The notes under the pieces: generated by a model | Databases searched by the model: none | What the model saw: only the letters and a program-made list of their open reading frames with translations | Told to the model about the DNA's origin: nothing | Shown here: in pieces, positions 48,480 through 60,422 of the stretch | Position numbering within the stretch: position 1 is the first letter of the stretch | Layout: each line of letters starts with the position of its first letter | Program-made: the position numbers and the translations under genes | NCBI GenBank assembly: GCA_037957365.1 | Contig: JARHVA010005352.1 | Location: 434,001 to 498,000, forward strand | Source of the DNA: Torreya grandis | Taxonomy: Eukaryota > Streptophyta > Pinopsida > Cupressales > Taxaceae | Length of the DNA: 64,000 nt | Direction of reading: 5' to 3'

Positions 48480-48740
48480 AGTGTTAGGTCAACACACTAA
48501 AAACTACTCGGTTAACCAAGTCGACCTAGTAGAGTAAATTAGGCAAAAATCCATGTGGTCGACCTAGAGGGTATAGGTCGACCTAGCACATTCTAAAACC
48601 AAAAACCTAGTGTGGGGTATCCAGTTGGTCCATAAGGGCCAAAATAGAAACTTAGCACCAGAGGAACAAGGATAAGAAGGAAAATAAGAAATGTGGAAAA
48701 AATAGGAAATTTTTTGGTCAAACTAGGTTGACCAGGGAAC
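48480..48740. repeat. GGTCGACC-type palindromes near the element 4 3' LTR
   Basis: TAGGTCGACCTA at 48574-48585 is a perfect palindrome. Related phrases GGTCGACCTAG, GGTTAACCAAGTCGACC and AGGTTGACC lie nearby. The motif family is the same as in the element's leader. Confidence 0.7.
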
Positions 48741-48957
48741 CTGAGAAAGCACAAAAAAGCATGCAAAAAGTTGAAAAGAGCTATAATGGTCTAAAATGAC
48801 CAAAGAAGGGCAAGGGAGACAAAAATAGGCTAAAATAGATAATAAATGAATAAATTATAAATGTTATGATTAAAAATAGAATGTATTATGATTATACATG
48901 ACATGGAGGAACTAATACATCATTTATTATTTCTTGACTACAAAGATGATGATGGTT

Positions 48958-49900
48958 TTAGAGATTGGTGGATGTTTCTTGGATACCAAACTTGTAAGAG
49001 AGATTGATATATGGAGATAGGGATAGACTAATATCCATAGGTCTAGGAGGTATAACAGATATGTGTAGGATACCCTTGAGTGTAGACCTATTAGTCATGT
49101 TCCTTGGTTGTTGGGAATGATTGACTAATACTTTTAGATGGGAAGTGGATGGGGATGTGATAGAGGTGGCTATCACACTAGAGGATGTCCATGCCATCCT
49201 TAGACTACCTATGGTAGGAGCACTAGTGACCATACAAATACTAGATAACAGAGAGGAGAGGAGAGCCTTAGGCATGTGGGCTACAAGCTTAGAGATGATA
49301 TTACCATGGTGGAGAGTGAGCATGGATGATGTTTATATATCATAGATTTTGGATCTTTGAAAGGTGGTGATAGGCCTTGTGATATAGTAGATGCTCTGTC
49401 ATAAGCTAGATGGTAATGCACCATTATACATGGTATCCTTGAGTAGGATGATGTTGGAAGAGGGGGTGTTATATGATCTAGGATCTACCATCTGGGTCCA
49501 GATCATGCATGATCTATATGAGATATTGGTTAGAGGGTAGAAGACTATGGGACTGATCATACTACTAACAACATGGATATATAAGATATTTACTATGTAT
49601 CAGCTAGTTGGGTTACCCTATGTGATTGATGATAGGTCACCTCGAGTGAGGAGATGAAGAGAGGACTAGCTAGTGTGGGTCATGCCCACGTGCTAACACT
49701 ATGGACGATGAGATACATCGACATAATATGGTGACCAAATGAGTAGTTAGTGACTACCTGAGAGAGTTGGCACATAGTTGGACCAGTGTTAGAGAGGAAA
49801 AAGGTGATAAGACACTATACATGTTGGAGAGAGCCACATCTAATGGAATGGGTGCTAGGAGAAATGGGTCTACCTCATCTAATGATACTGATACTCATGC
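48958..49900 (+). pseudogene. Plant mobile domain (PMD)-like fragment, antisense within element 4
   Basis: Plus-strand frames, opposite to element 4 transcription, read WEVDGDVIEVAITLEDVHAI then LRLPMVGALV, followed in other frames by MLCHKLDGNAPLYMVSLS and LLTTWIYKIFTMYQLVGLPY. The order ITLEDV-x-LRLP, a Leu/Asp-Gly segment and a Trp-Ile block resembles the plant mobile domain family found in host genes and transposons. Stops break it. Extra, sometimes antisense, ORFs have been described in Tat-branch plant gypsy elements. Confidence 0.65.
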
Positions 49901-51027
49901 TTGAGTAGTGGACTCAACATTTGAGGGAGTCATGAAGGAAGAGGGGATTTAGATCATTGATAGTGAGGCTAACATTGCATCCATGCTAAGAGAAACCATA
50001 GACTAGTTGGGCATGAAAAGGGGTAGAGTAGGAGGAAGAGGTAGAGGTGGTAATACCAGATGTACCACCACCAACTCCATAGAGAGATGAACTATGGACA
50101 TTGAGGACACAACATCGTGGATGTAGGAGGAGAGAGTGGAGACCATCATCATCATTGGCAAGTTAGTAGAGGGGCTAGAGGAGACAAAAATGAGTGAGAA
50201 ACCACTCAGGTGTAGGCTAAGATGGACATGAGCCATGACAATTGAGTTTAAGCTAAGGATATAACCTATAAATGAGGCACTAAGAGGTCATGTAGATGAG
50301 GAGACTATACTAGGTGGTCATGTGGATGGCAAGACCATAGTAGTTGAGACATAGATAAGTAATAAAATATGATTAATTTATTGCTTAAGCTTTGAATTAA
50401 AAGATGTATACATAGATAGATATTGTGATATATGATAGTGATCTAATATCCATCTGGTGTGATTTTATAGGTGTACCTAAGGATGAAGAGGATAGATGGT
50501 GGTCCCTAGTTAGGGGAGTACTCCATGACATCTTGATGAGAATCTATAGCCATATGACCCCATGACACTAGAGAATCTAAGTGTACCATCTATCCCAACT
50601 CAGGCAAGCTAGTTTAGACTAGTGAGAAAGGTCATGAGGCAGATACAAATATAGATAGAGAGGGAATAATGACCAATAGAGATAGGTGTAGGACATAGGT
50701 AGTCTTGGTAGGCCCTAGCCAATGAGAGAGTTGCACATCTAGAGATAGTGACATAAATGACATAAGTATATACAAAGATATAGACCTAGCTGATGTAGGC
50801 ACATGTAATGACTCATACCAAGTTGGTATAGGCACATGTGTAGATAACACATCTATAGGGACATGTAAAGGGATTGAGATCTCAAACAACCTCATTAAAA
50901 CATAACATTTGGAGGAGTTAGACCAAGGCCTCAGTAGGTAGTTTGGCTAGGCCATGAGATAGACAAGATGGAGCCTAGCCCTAGAGCTAGAGCATTGCTT
51001 ATATTTATGTATGTTGTATCAAAATAT

Positions 51028-51029
<2 letters not shown>
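49901..51029. other. Element 4 internal DNA, no recognised domain
   Basis: Low-complexity, GAT- and GAG-rich sequence continuing the antisense PMD-like region, with no motif I recognise. Confidence 0.45.

Positions 51030-51083
<54 letters not shown>
51030..51083. repeat. (AT)n microsatellite, about 27 units
   Basis: Uninterrupted alternating T and A inside element 4. Confidence 0.95.
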
Positions 51084-51087
<4 letters not shown>

Positions 51088-51339
51088 TATCATTTTGGCT
51101 TACTGATGTGATTGTGTATGTGGTCACTATGGATATATTGTTATCATTTTGCTGTGTATGTGGATTCTTTGGATATATTTATTTATAGCACATGTATCTA
51201 GCTTTATTGTATATGATATAAGAAATATATGAGATGTGGTTTCTTTTCTAGCATTATAAGAAACACATGCATGGTTAAAAATAAACAAGCAAAAAGACTT
51301 GGAAAAATATAATCAATCAAAAATGCACTACACACTAAT

Positions 51340-53130
51340 TCAAGCTAGGAAATGTGTAATAACATGAAAAATAATTAAGTATAAAGAACCAATAAATGGA
51401 AAACAAGATGGTAAAAAAGGGATTTATTTTCAAACCAAAGATGAAAGATTTTTACACCAAATTAAAACAATTAAAATCATACTATATCACTTTGGGAAGT
51501 ATGAAAAACAAAGTAATAAAATGGAAGGTATGCAGAAAGTCACACAAGGTAAGAAAAACAAATGAAAAGTCAATGAAAATTTGGTTTTAAATTTATCACA
51601 CGAATTCAAGCTGGGAAGTATGACAAAATTCAAGAAATGGTTGAAATATTACATGCACTCAGAAAATAAGAAGTGAAATAAAAATGAAGTAAGCATAAAC
51701 ATACTAGTTCAAGCTAGGAAACATGTCAAATGATGTGTAACTTCATAATAAATCAAATGATATCTCAAACTTGACACATGTAATTTTATGGTGACTTGAT
51801 TGTTGGAAAAATTTGTGAGGAGGGATGGGTCCTATCCATGGTCTTATTGTACAACTCAACAAAGGGAACACCATTTGGGGTGGAATAAGCATGAACAACC
51901 AAGTACATGGGGAATAAGGGTAATAGGATAAAACACTTATGACTAAAAAACCCAAAAAGATGGAAAAATAGTATTGACAAGTAGAATAATAATATTAGAT
52001 TGAAATGAAAAAGGAATGGTAAATTTTTAAGGAATTACCGGGTCCTATTTGTGGTCTTATGCTACAACTCATAAAATAAAAACCTAAGGGGTGTGATAAA
52101 AAAACAAGATAATATTTATCAAGAGGAAATATGAGGAAAGGGAATGAAAAAGGGAGAGTAAAAAGCAAAGACTTAGGCATCTTAAGAGAAACCCTTAGGA
52201 GATAAGAGGCATACTAAGAACATGAGAAGACACTAAGTCACTAGTAGTCATCTATGTATAAAGGAAACCTATTCCCTATAGACACAAAGCTTTGTAGGTA
52301 GATAAGTGTGTTACTAAGATCAACTCATGAAGGTAGATTGGTACAATGAAAAATTAAAATGGACCTACCTCCCCACAATGTGTTCCCCTCTCCTCAAGAC
52401 ACCTTATAGAGCCATCGGTCTACTACAAAGATTGGGTACTTACATGAGAAAGTAGGTAGTACTAGATGATTTTTTTTGAATTCCCCTATTTCAATCTACT
52501 AGCCTACCACACCCCAAAGGACTTTAGCTATATGCGAAACTGACTATGGAGTTTGAGCTTTGATTTGAGATAGGAGATGTGCTTGAATTCATGTCTTTTA
52601 GTGTGATTTAAATTTTAAGAATATTGCATATTTTTTCTTTTTGATATCATTGGATTTTGTTTAAATGATTTGGATTTTAACTTTCTTTTGAAGGATTTTT
52701 TACCAAACATGAGAGAGATAGTGATACACATGAATGAGCTATTGGATAAGGCTAAAGGAAGCTAAGTAACCAAAGACATAAGACTGACTAGGACACTTAG
52801 GCTTGAAAATGAACAAATATGTGATCTCAAATCTCAATCGTGCATATGCTTAGTTTACAAAAAAAAGAAGAAAGGAAAAGGGAGATCCACAGGTGGATCG
52901 ATAAGAGGAAACAATAATGAGAAAGACTATTTGCTAACTAATCACATGGTAAAAGGAGACAATAACCAAAGGGAATAGGGTAAATATAACCAAATCACCA
53001 TTACAATTATCTATAAAAAGCAAGGATAAGAAAACAAATAATCATGAAGATACAAGGTAATAAAATGCTACATTTGGTGATTTTGTAAGGATTTGTTGGG
53101 TCCTATCCATGGTCTTATAAAGCAACTCAA
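51340..53130 (-). repeat. Dispersed direct repeats in the 3' part of element 4
   Basis: Three copies of a phrase opening GGGTCCTAT and continuing GGTCTTAT...CAACTCA lie at 51827-51859, 52040-52071 and 53098-53130. On the minus strand they encode similar peptides (for example IRPWIGP). A second phrase, TTCAAGCT(A/G)GGAA, recurs near 51341, 51605 and 51708. The rest is AT-rich. Confidence 0.65.
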
Positions 53131-53480
53131 AAAATAAATATCCAAGGGATGTAACAAGAAGAAAAGAGAAATATAAAGCAATGATAAGGAAGAAAAAACA
53201 CATGTGAAAAAGATAAAATATAAAATTAATAATAAATATAGTACAACAAAGAAGATAATGATATAAGATAAGAAAGAATTTGACATGGTGTCAAATGATA
53301 TAAGTAGATATAGAAAAAGAAATAAAAATGGAGCACATGTCCAATATAAATATAAAATTACAATGCATGTGCTCATAAGTAATGGTAAATTTATCAACAC
53401 ATATTATCCAAGACATCAAATAAATATATATGAAGTTGGATATGAACCACTGCTAATGTGTCATCAATCTTTATTGAATA

Positions 53481-53913
53481 CTAGGCAAATACTTCTTTTC
53501 TAATCTCCTCAAATAAAAAAGTAGGAATACTCATTTGATCATGTTGAGGAGGGAAATTAGGCAAAGGATGATCAAAAGAATTTGTGGGAATGGGATCTAT
53601 GGAAGAAGAAGGAATCAATGGTGGAGAAAGATCCATAGGTGAAGGAGGGTCCATGAGTGGAGAAAGAATCACAAGTGGAGGCACAGAAGGAGTGACAGAA
53701 GGTGTAACTATAGGAGAATAAGGGGGAACCTTCTTGCGAGAATGAACTATGGGAGGAATAGTAGCTAGTATAGGGATAGTTATAAGATGATCTTTAAGAT
53801 GTTGCTAAAGGATATGCCAATGATCAATATGATGTATGCCGCATTGGTACCATATATAATACCTCTCAAAATACATAGGTATATAGTTAGGAAGAAGCTT
53901 GGGAGGAGCTATG
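53481..53913 (-). pseudogene. Element 4 Ser/Pro-rich coding-like fragment
   Basis: A minus-strand frame (53684-53481) reads PLMDPPSPMDLSPPLIPSSS. It probably continues the coding-like sequence at 56229-56663 across the solo LTR. No domain recognised. Confidence 0.4.
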
Positions 53914-53918
53914 GTAGT

Positions 53919-56133
53919 TGTTGACCAATTTTGCCCACAGGGAAAATTTTGGTCACCTTCCTCCCCTGCTGTTTAATGCCAGTCATCTTCAGGTTGCACA
54001 AGTTCAATGCAATTTTCATTTGGCCATAGTTCAAGCCTCATTTCAATCTTCAAGACCATCGCTCTATGGTTCAGCCCCTTAGTTCATCCATCTTCAAGTT
54101 CAAGCATCTCGGTTCAGCAGTGTTGAACCATCGTATCATTGAACCGTTGAACCATTTTTGGTTCAACGGCTTGGTTCAACAAACATGGTTCAATGGCTTG
54201 GTTCGATCTCTTTGTTCAAAGCAAGAAATTCATCAACCTTTGGTTCATTGGCCCATCGACGTGCAATGGTTGAACCTTGAACCATTTTTGGTTTAACAGG
54301 TTTGGTTCAAGGGTATGCCCTTGGCCAAAGGGGAGTCTTCAAGTCAAAATTCCCTTTCAGAGGGCAGGCACTTCAACATTTGCAAAGGAAAATTGGGTAA
54401 GGTTCAATTTGGTTTGAAAATAGACTCAGTCCCGAATTCCTTCAGACTTTTTGCCTGAAGGAATTCGGGCGTGCTTCAAGCAAAGCCAAGCCGGGCTAGG
54501 AGAATTTCCATGGACTTTTTGTCTATGAGAAATTGTTCACAGACAAAATACCGTGGAAAGCACAAAGCAAAACAAACCCAGGGAATTTGATCGTAGACAA
54601 TTTGTCCACAGGAGCCCGGGAGGCAGTCTGGAAAACAAAGGGACCCGCCGAAGGACCACAAAGAGCAGGTGCCCTTATGGGGACTTTCAGCCAAGTCAAA
54701 AGGGATTTTTTCAAAGAGACTTGTGCTAAGAAACATACAAGGTAAGGAAGACAAGCCATAGAAAGACAAAGCCACATGGACCTGACTGACGTAGCGATGG
54801 ACCCGAGGACGTCTAGAGGATGTCAAAATTAGCAGAACAGTATAGCCATTGGTTTTCAAAGTGATGACATTTGGGAAGCCATCAAATTCAAGAAGGTGAA
54901 ATATCCATTGGTATTCAAAGCATGACGGCTGCAGGGATGTCAAATTTAACGAAATGAAATGGCCATTTGCTTTCAAAGCGAAGAAGCGCCAACCATGGGA
55001 AAAGGGCCTAGAATGTAGCGACCCGCCAGAGAATTCACCCCTGAGGGCCTAAGGAGTCAGAAGAGACAAAACTGAGGAAAGACAAAGTGACAAGTATGGA
55101 ACGAATACGTAGTTAGTCCAAGTGGCAAGAGGAAGTGCCAATTTGAGAAGTGACTCCAGCACGTGAAATAGTGGTTGCAATTGATCACTAAAAGATGCAA
55201 ATGGCGTGGTTCGTGCATTTAAAAGGGGACACATCCCAATATGTTGGAAGAAAAGAGGGTGCAGCCTATGTTTCACATTAATGCTCAAATGCCAAAGTCT
55301 AATTCTAGGATTATACAACATGGTTTCAGCAAGCTTCTTCTAGAAAGATGACATTGGCCACAGTGTTTTCCTCTTCCCAATGAGGGGACACATAAGCCAT
55401 TTTAAAAAAAGGAGCACCAAATGAGCCTCCTTGCTTCTCCTATATATTGAAAGACTTGTTGTTTTGTAAAGGGGGGATCTTCCACATTTTGCTAAGGTGT
55501 AGCCCTGGCGAAATTTCTACCTGAATCAAATAAAAGCAGTTTTTTACCTGCATTTGGATAGATATTTCAGAGTATGTGCTGAGTGTTGTTTGTGTTCAGT
55601 CATTGTCTCTTGATGCTCTCACAGGTCCAACACCAACATACCTGTTATCTATAAGGCACCATTTTTGTAGCTGAAAGGAGAAGAGCTGACATTTGGAAGA
55701 CCAGAATAGAGGAAGTTACTTACAGTGTGCATTTCATAGTGCCTCAGTGATTTTTTGTTTCTTGTGTTTTCATGAAAGCCTCCCTGCCAGTTTCTTGCAG
55801 CTTGGTCCTTCTGCCAAATGTCTAGTGTATGTATGCATTTGTCTAATTTCAAGATTGGATGTGTGAAGGTTGACTTATTTTGGTGCATCACCTCTTTAGA
55901 GTAGTTTGTTTTCCTGCATCTTTTTCCCTTTTCATCCCCCCCTTTTATATACCTATATATGTATGCATTAGCACTTGCTGGAACAAACACGATGCATCAA
56001 AGGGAGCTAGCCCTTATCTAAAGACTCTCCCCTCCAGCTTTGCTGGTCTCACAGGGGAGAGGGGAGTTTCCATGTTGCAAGGAGAAGGCAGGAGCTCGGC
56101 CTCCTGCTAAGGGTGTAATTTCTTGCGTTAACA
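53919..56133 (+). mobile_element. Solo LTR, 2215 bp, with perfect 5-bp target duplication
   Basis: It starts TGTTGACC and ends CGTTAACA (terminal inverted repeat TGTTRA/TTAACA). The direct repeat gtagt occurs at 53914-53918 and 56134-56138. There is no second LTR or internal coding sequence. CTATATATTG near 55440 is a TATA candidate and AATAAAAG near 55529 a polyadenylation signal, both on plus, which suggests plus orientation. GC is higher than in the surrounding element. The open frame 54476-54976 has no recognisable product. Confidence 0.8.
54064..54560. repeat. Hairpin-rich island in the solo LTR
   Basis: Many GGTTCAA/TTGAACC repeats (about 54064-54310) include an 11-bp perfect stem 54144-54154/54159-54169 with a TTTT loop. 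A 15-bp perfect stem lies at 54431-54445/54455-54469 (CCCGAATTCCTTCAG and its complement, 9-nt loop). An imperfect stem of about 24 bp spans roughly 54505-54558. Confidence 0.8.
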
Positions 56134-56138
56134 GTAGT

Positions 56139-57331
56139 GTCTATGGACATGGAAGATGGATGTAGGGTATCAATATATTATCACAACTTATGACAATGGG
56201 TAAAATAATGAGTATCTATCTCATGAAATCAATAGATACGATTGTGAATGTGTTTAGGAAGAACACTCATAGGAGAAGGTGTAACAAGTGTGGAAAAAGA
56301 GGGAGATGACTCATCATCCCATTTGGTAGGAAAAGGATCCATCTTAGGCAAAGGAAGCAAACCATCACCAAGAGGAGGTGATGATGGAGAAGGAATATAA
56401 CTAGTTTTAATAGGAAGAGAACTGGTGAAAGAAGCAAGAGTAGACTCACCAATAATGGAAGAAGTAATAATAATTAGTTCTAACATAGGTTCCATTGTGG
56501 GAGAAGCAGGATCAATAGAGGGTCTAATAAGGGTAACATTAACCTCAAGAGTAAACCAATGATGGGAATTAGGGAACCTATAAAAATGGTAAGGGAGAGT
56601 CATAGCATGATCTATAAGCATAGTTCTACGAGGATCCTCAAAAACTAGAGGTGTCAGTGCCATCTCTACTCTATGATAAAAGGAAAAATATAAGAATTAG
56701 GAACTAAAAATGTTGGAACATGAGAGGATGCACAAAAAGACTCATGTAAAGAAGAATGATAACACACAATCTCAGTATCATGAGCTTGGACAAGATCGCC
56801 TAATAAAGGATCATCTAAGGAATAGCCATCATCATAATCAGGTGAATGAATATCAATGACATAAGTTAGAATAAATTTGTCATCAGAAGAAGAATGGTGA
56901 ATAGAATGATGAGTCTTGGATAAGACTACAAGAAAGTCATTAAAATGAGGTTTGTGAGAATGAGGTTGCAAGGAAGAAGGAAGTTGTGAGATGAGATGAT
57001 GCATGGGAGCCAAATTTTTATCTGTATATTAATCTCATTAGGCTCATCATCATCAGAGTCTAAAAGGTTGGGAAAAATATTACCAATAAGCTCAAGATGC
57101 CCATTTTATCCTCTAGTTGAGTTGATAGGAAAATTTAGATGCTACGACTCATGAAATGAAATGCTAGGTAAAGGCTCAAGAGTAGGAATCTTAGAGACAC
57201 CACGATTTTGGAATTGTTTAAAATTCCAAGGGTTAGTATCTCCTTGAATCTTATAAATGGCTTCATTATGAGGGAATTTAACACATTGGTAGGTGGAAGA
57301 GGTAATAGCTCGCATACAATGAGTCCATGGC
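56139..57331 (-). pseudogene. Element 4 post-protease region (degenerate)
   Basis: Directly after the protease, MRAITSSTYQCVKFPHNEAI then YKIQGDTNPWNFKQF matches the segment that precedes RT in Tat-type pol. Two Ser/Pro-rich frames follow (57013-56666 and 56663-56229). RT motifs never appear. Confidence 0.55.
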
Positions 57332-57697
57332 CTAATAAGAAAGAAGGAAGTTAAAGATCATCACCTTCACATGAATGGTGAAAGGTGGGACAATAATGGG
57401 AAGCCATACATATCCAAGAGGATACATTTGCCTTCTATCATATCCTTGGTAGGTGCTACATGTGGACTTAAGATTGCATTCAAAATATCCAAGGGTTTTA
57501 ATGAAACCAAGAGATGCAACATAAGTGCTGAAACCCTCATCAATCATAGCACACTTAACTTGGATATCACTAATTTGGATGCTAAAAAATAGGGTAGGAT
57601 CATCTACAAGAAGTAGAATCTCATCGAGAATCATAGATGTGATGGTAAATTTTAATGAAAGAGAATTGTCAATGGTTTCATTAACATTGATGGACAT
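57332..57697 (-). pseudogene. Element 4 retropepsin-like domain with DEG motif
   Basis: This 121-codon frame contains IQVKCAMIDEGFSTYVASLG at about residues 45-64, aligned with the protease active site, followed by KTLGYFECNLKSTCSTYQGY and YPLGYVWLPIIVPPFTIHVK. The catalytic triad reads DEG. Element 5 has the same DEG at about 63825. Confidence 0.65.
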
Positions 57698-57699
57698 AT

Positions 57700-60422
57700 C
57701 TTCACATTGTTGAAAAATACTATCCTCAGAACCAGATAAGGCTACCTATTATCTCACTAATGGAGGATGAGGGACATTCATCTCAAATAATAGTTGCATA
57801 AGATGGTTTCGATGACAGGGAGATGTCCTCATGAGTTTAAGAGATAGAATTTGAGAAGGGAGATTAGTGAGTTCTGCAATGGGATCCCACTCATCATAAC
57901 CCATGAGAAGGTTATTAGATATAGGTGTGTAATGGTTAAGAAGGTATTCAGAGGGAAGAGCTGAAGAACATTGAAATTTGTGTTGATAATAATAGAGAGG
58001 TTTATAAGAAGTTTGTAAATCATTGAGATGATGAACTAATATGCTTAATTTAATCTTGAATAGTAGAAGAGGTGTTAATAAAAGGTTGATTAACATTGGA
58101 AGGAGAAGATGATGGAAGAGTGGTAAAAATAACATGGGATGTGTTATCCAAAGGAGAATCATAAGTTGGATCTTCATAAGAGGTTATAAGATATTGTTTC
58201 CCTAACTCATTTAAATGAGTTGGAGAACAATCTTGGATAACATTGTATGCTTGAGAAGGAGATGGGGTATAGATAGGATGAGAATTGATGAAATCCACTA
58301 ATCTTCTTATATTAGTCATGTTAACCACATTTTATTCAAAAAGTGGTTCCAAAAGACTTTCTACATTATTGGTAGAAGGGATAGGCTTGCCTTGGTTTTC
58401 TTGAATTGGTTGATGATTAGGTAAAAGATCCTTATAAGTAGCTAAATGAGTGTTTTCTTGATTCAAGGATTGAGATTTATCATGAGTTTTGTATTATTTG
58501 AATGCATGATCATAAGCTTGTTGGTGTTGGTGCGTGATAGAATCATAGTCAAAATTAGGTCCAAGAAGAAAGTCCATAGCTAAATTATGAAGTTGTCTCC
58601 AAGTCTCATGAAAATGATCCCAACTAGCATGAAACCAACAAAACTTGCCAGGATCATACTAGGTTTTCATAGGATGAGTAGGGTCAATTTCATAAGGAAG
58701 AGGCCTAGGTAGATGTTGAAGTAATTCAGCTAAGGAAAGAGGTTTATGAACATTAATGTTATTTGTTGAGAAATGAGGATTAGTAAATTATTGAAAACAC
58801 AAAGTTGGTTTTGAAGAAGGGGTAGTAATAACAGCTTGAATATGGTGAATGGTATCATATGAATAAAAAACACCATCACTGGTAACATTAAATTTTTTTG
58901 TTTTTGAGTAATATACGAAAACCCATGGAAGGTTGAGGTGGCTCAAATTGATGCATAAGGAAACATTATCATTTAACTTGATCAATAGCTTCTTCCAAAG
59001 TGCATAGAGAAAGGGTACAGACTTGATATTGTAATTTGGGATAAAGAACATTTGTAAAGAGATGAAATTTTTTATCATTGATGATATTGTGTTTACATTT
59101 GTTTGATAAAGTATTCCATCATTTAACAAATTCTTGGGCGGTTTCATTTTCACTTTGCTTGTAATTGATGAAATGGGCCAAAGTGTTTTTAGGAATATCT
59201 CTAGTTTGGATTTATTAAACTAAATAATTCACTAAATCCTCCAAACTAGTAATGGAATGAGGTCTAAGTTGGTTGTACCAATCCAAGGCATCACTTGTGA
59301 GGGTTTTAACAAGGAGCTTGGTAGTGATAAAGGTGTTTAATTTAACCCAATCTTTATAAAGATTCCTGAATGTTTTACGATGGAGAGAAGGATTAGTTGA
59401 TCCATTATAAGAGATTGTAGGTGTTATACCTCCTATATCAATGTTATCAATTTGAGTAGTGAAAGGTTCATTTTGTAGATGCTTGATAGTTTTATTGATT
59501 AAAGGAGTTTGAGGAATAAGATTGCCTTGAGAATATCAAAGAGGAGGGGGAGGAACACTTTGGTTATGTGTGCCCCAAGCCATTAGTTGTGGTTGCATTT
59601 GAAGATGGAGAAGATGATTTTGCATTCTCATCATTTGATTTGTGTTATCGGCTTGGAAAGAATTCATTTGATTGAGAGTTTGCAATAGAAGCTGGTGAGT
59701 TTTACTAACATTATTAGAAGAGTTAGTGTTGGTATTAGTGGCTTGGGTATCATTATTGGTGTTGTTGAGAGCTTGAGATGAATGATGAGAATGAAAGGCA
59801 CTAGTGGCAAAGCTTTAGTTCCTTAGGTATCAAATAATGAATGGAAGAGAGGAAGAAGCACTAAAAGCATGAGTTCCTTAGGTATCAAATAATGAACTAG
59901 TGGAAGGATTAAGGATAATGGATCTTAGGAGAGGTCCACTAGATGTAGAACCAACCATGGTAGTTGAGATACTAGGCATGGAGGTAGAAAAAAGGAAATA
60001 AGAAGAATAAGCATGAGAAGAGGTCATGATCAAAGGGAAAGGTTGTGAAGCAAAGAAATCAGTGCTACCAAATACATTTGAGAATGTAGAATGTGGTGAA
60101 TGAGGTTCATTGTCTTCACCACCAATCATGAGATTGTAAATGGTAGATGGATCTTTCCCTTTATGTTGGGGAAATTGGTTAATAAAAAAAACATTTTAGG
60201 AGTATACTCTAACTTAGGTTGGTTTTCTAGGAGAAAAGAAGGATTATGTTGTAAATAGGTATCATGAGGGTACCCATAGTCCATTGTGTGAGTTATAATA
60301 TGGACATTACTATCATTTGTAAAAGGAACTCTACTCTGTCTATGAGAAACCCTATGAGGATCAGTGAATTCCATCATGCATGTTGTTTGAGATTTAGTGT
60401 TGTCACCTAAAAATAAATCCAT
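57700..60422 (-). pseudogene. Element 4 gag (degenerate)
   Basis: From MDLFLGDNTKSQ at 60422 through an Asn/Ser/Thr-rich part (TSSGPLLRSIILNPST near 59910-59960) to a gag core near 58950-59345 (SDALDWYNQLRPHS, NTLAHFINYKQSENETAQEF, KLQYQVCTLSLCTLEEAID), then PLSLAELLQHLPRPLP near 58700-58760, YDPGKFCWFHASWDHFHE, and a second open block at 57749-58328. Several stops and frame changes occur. Element 5 encodes the same protein on plus. Confidence 0.78.

Noticed and set aside
53068..53400. 110-codon Leu/Phe-rich membrane-like frame
   Set aside because: Composition follows from AT-rich DNA; no conserved signature, and it overlaps the dispersed repeat of element 4.
54476..54976. 166-codon open frame on minus in the solo LTR
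   Set aside because: LTRs are normally non-coding. The frame includes both arms of hairpins and has no recognisable domain.
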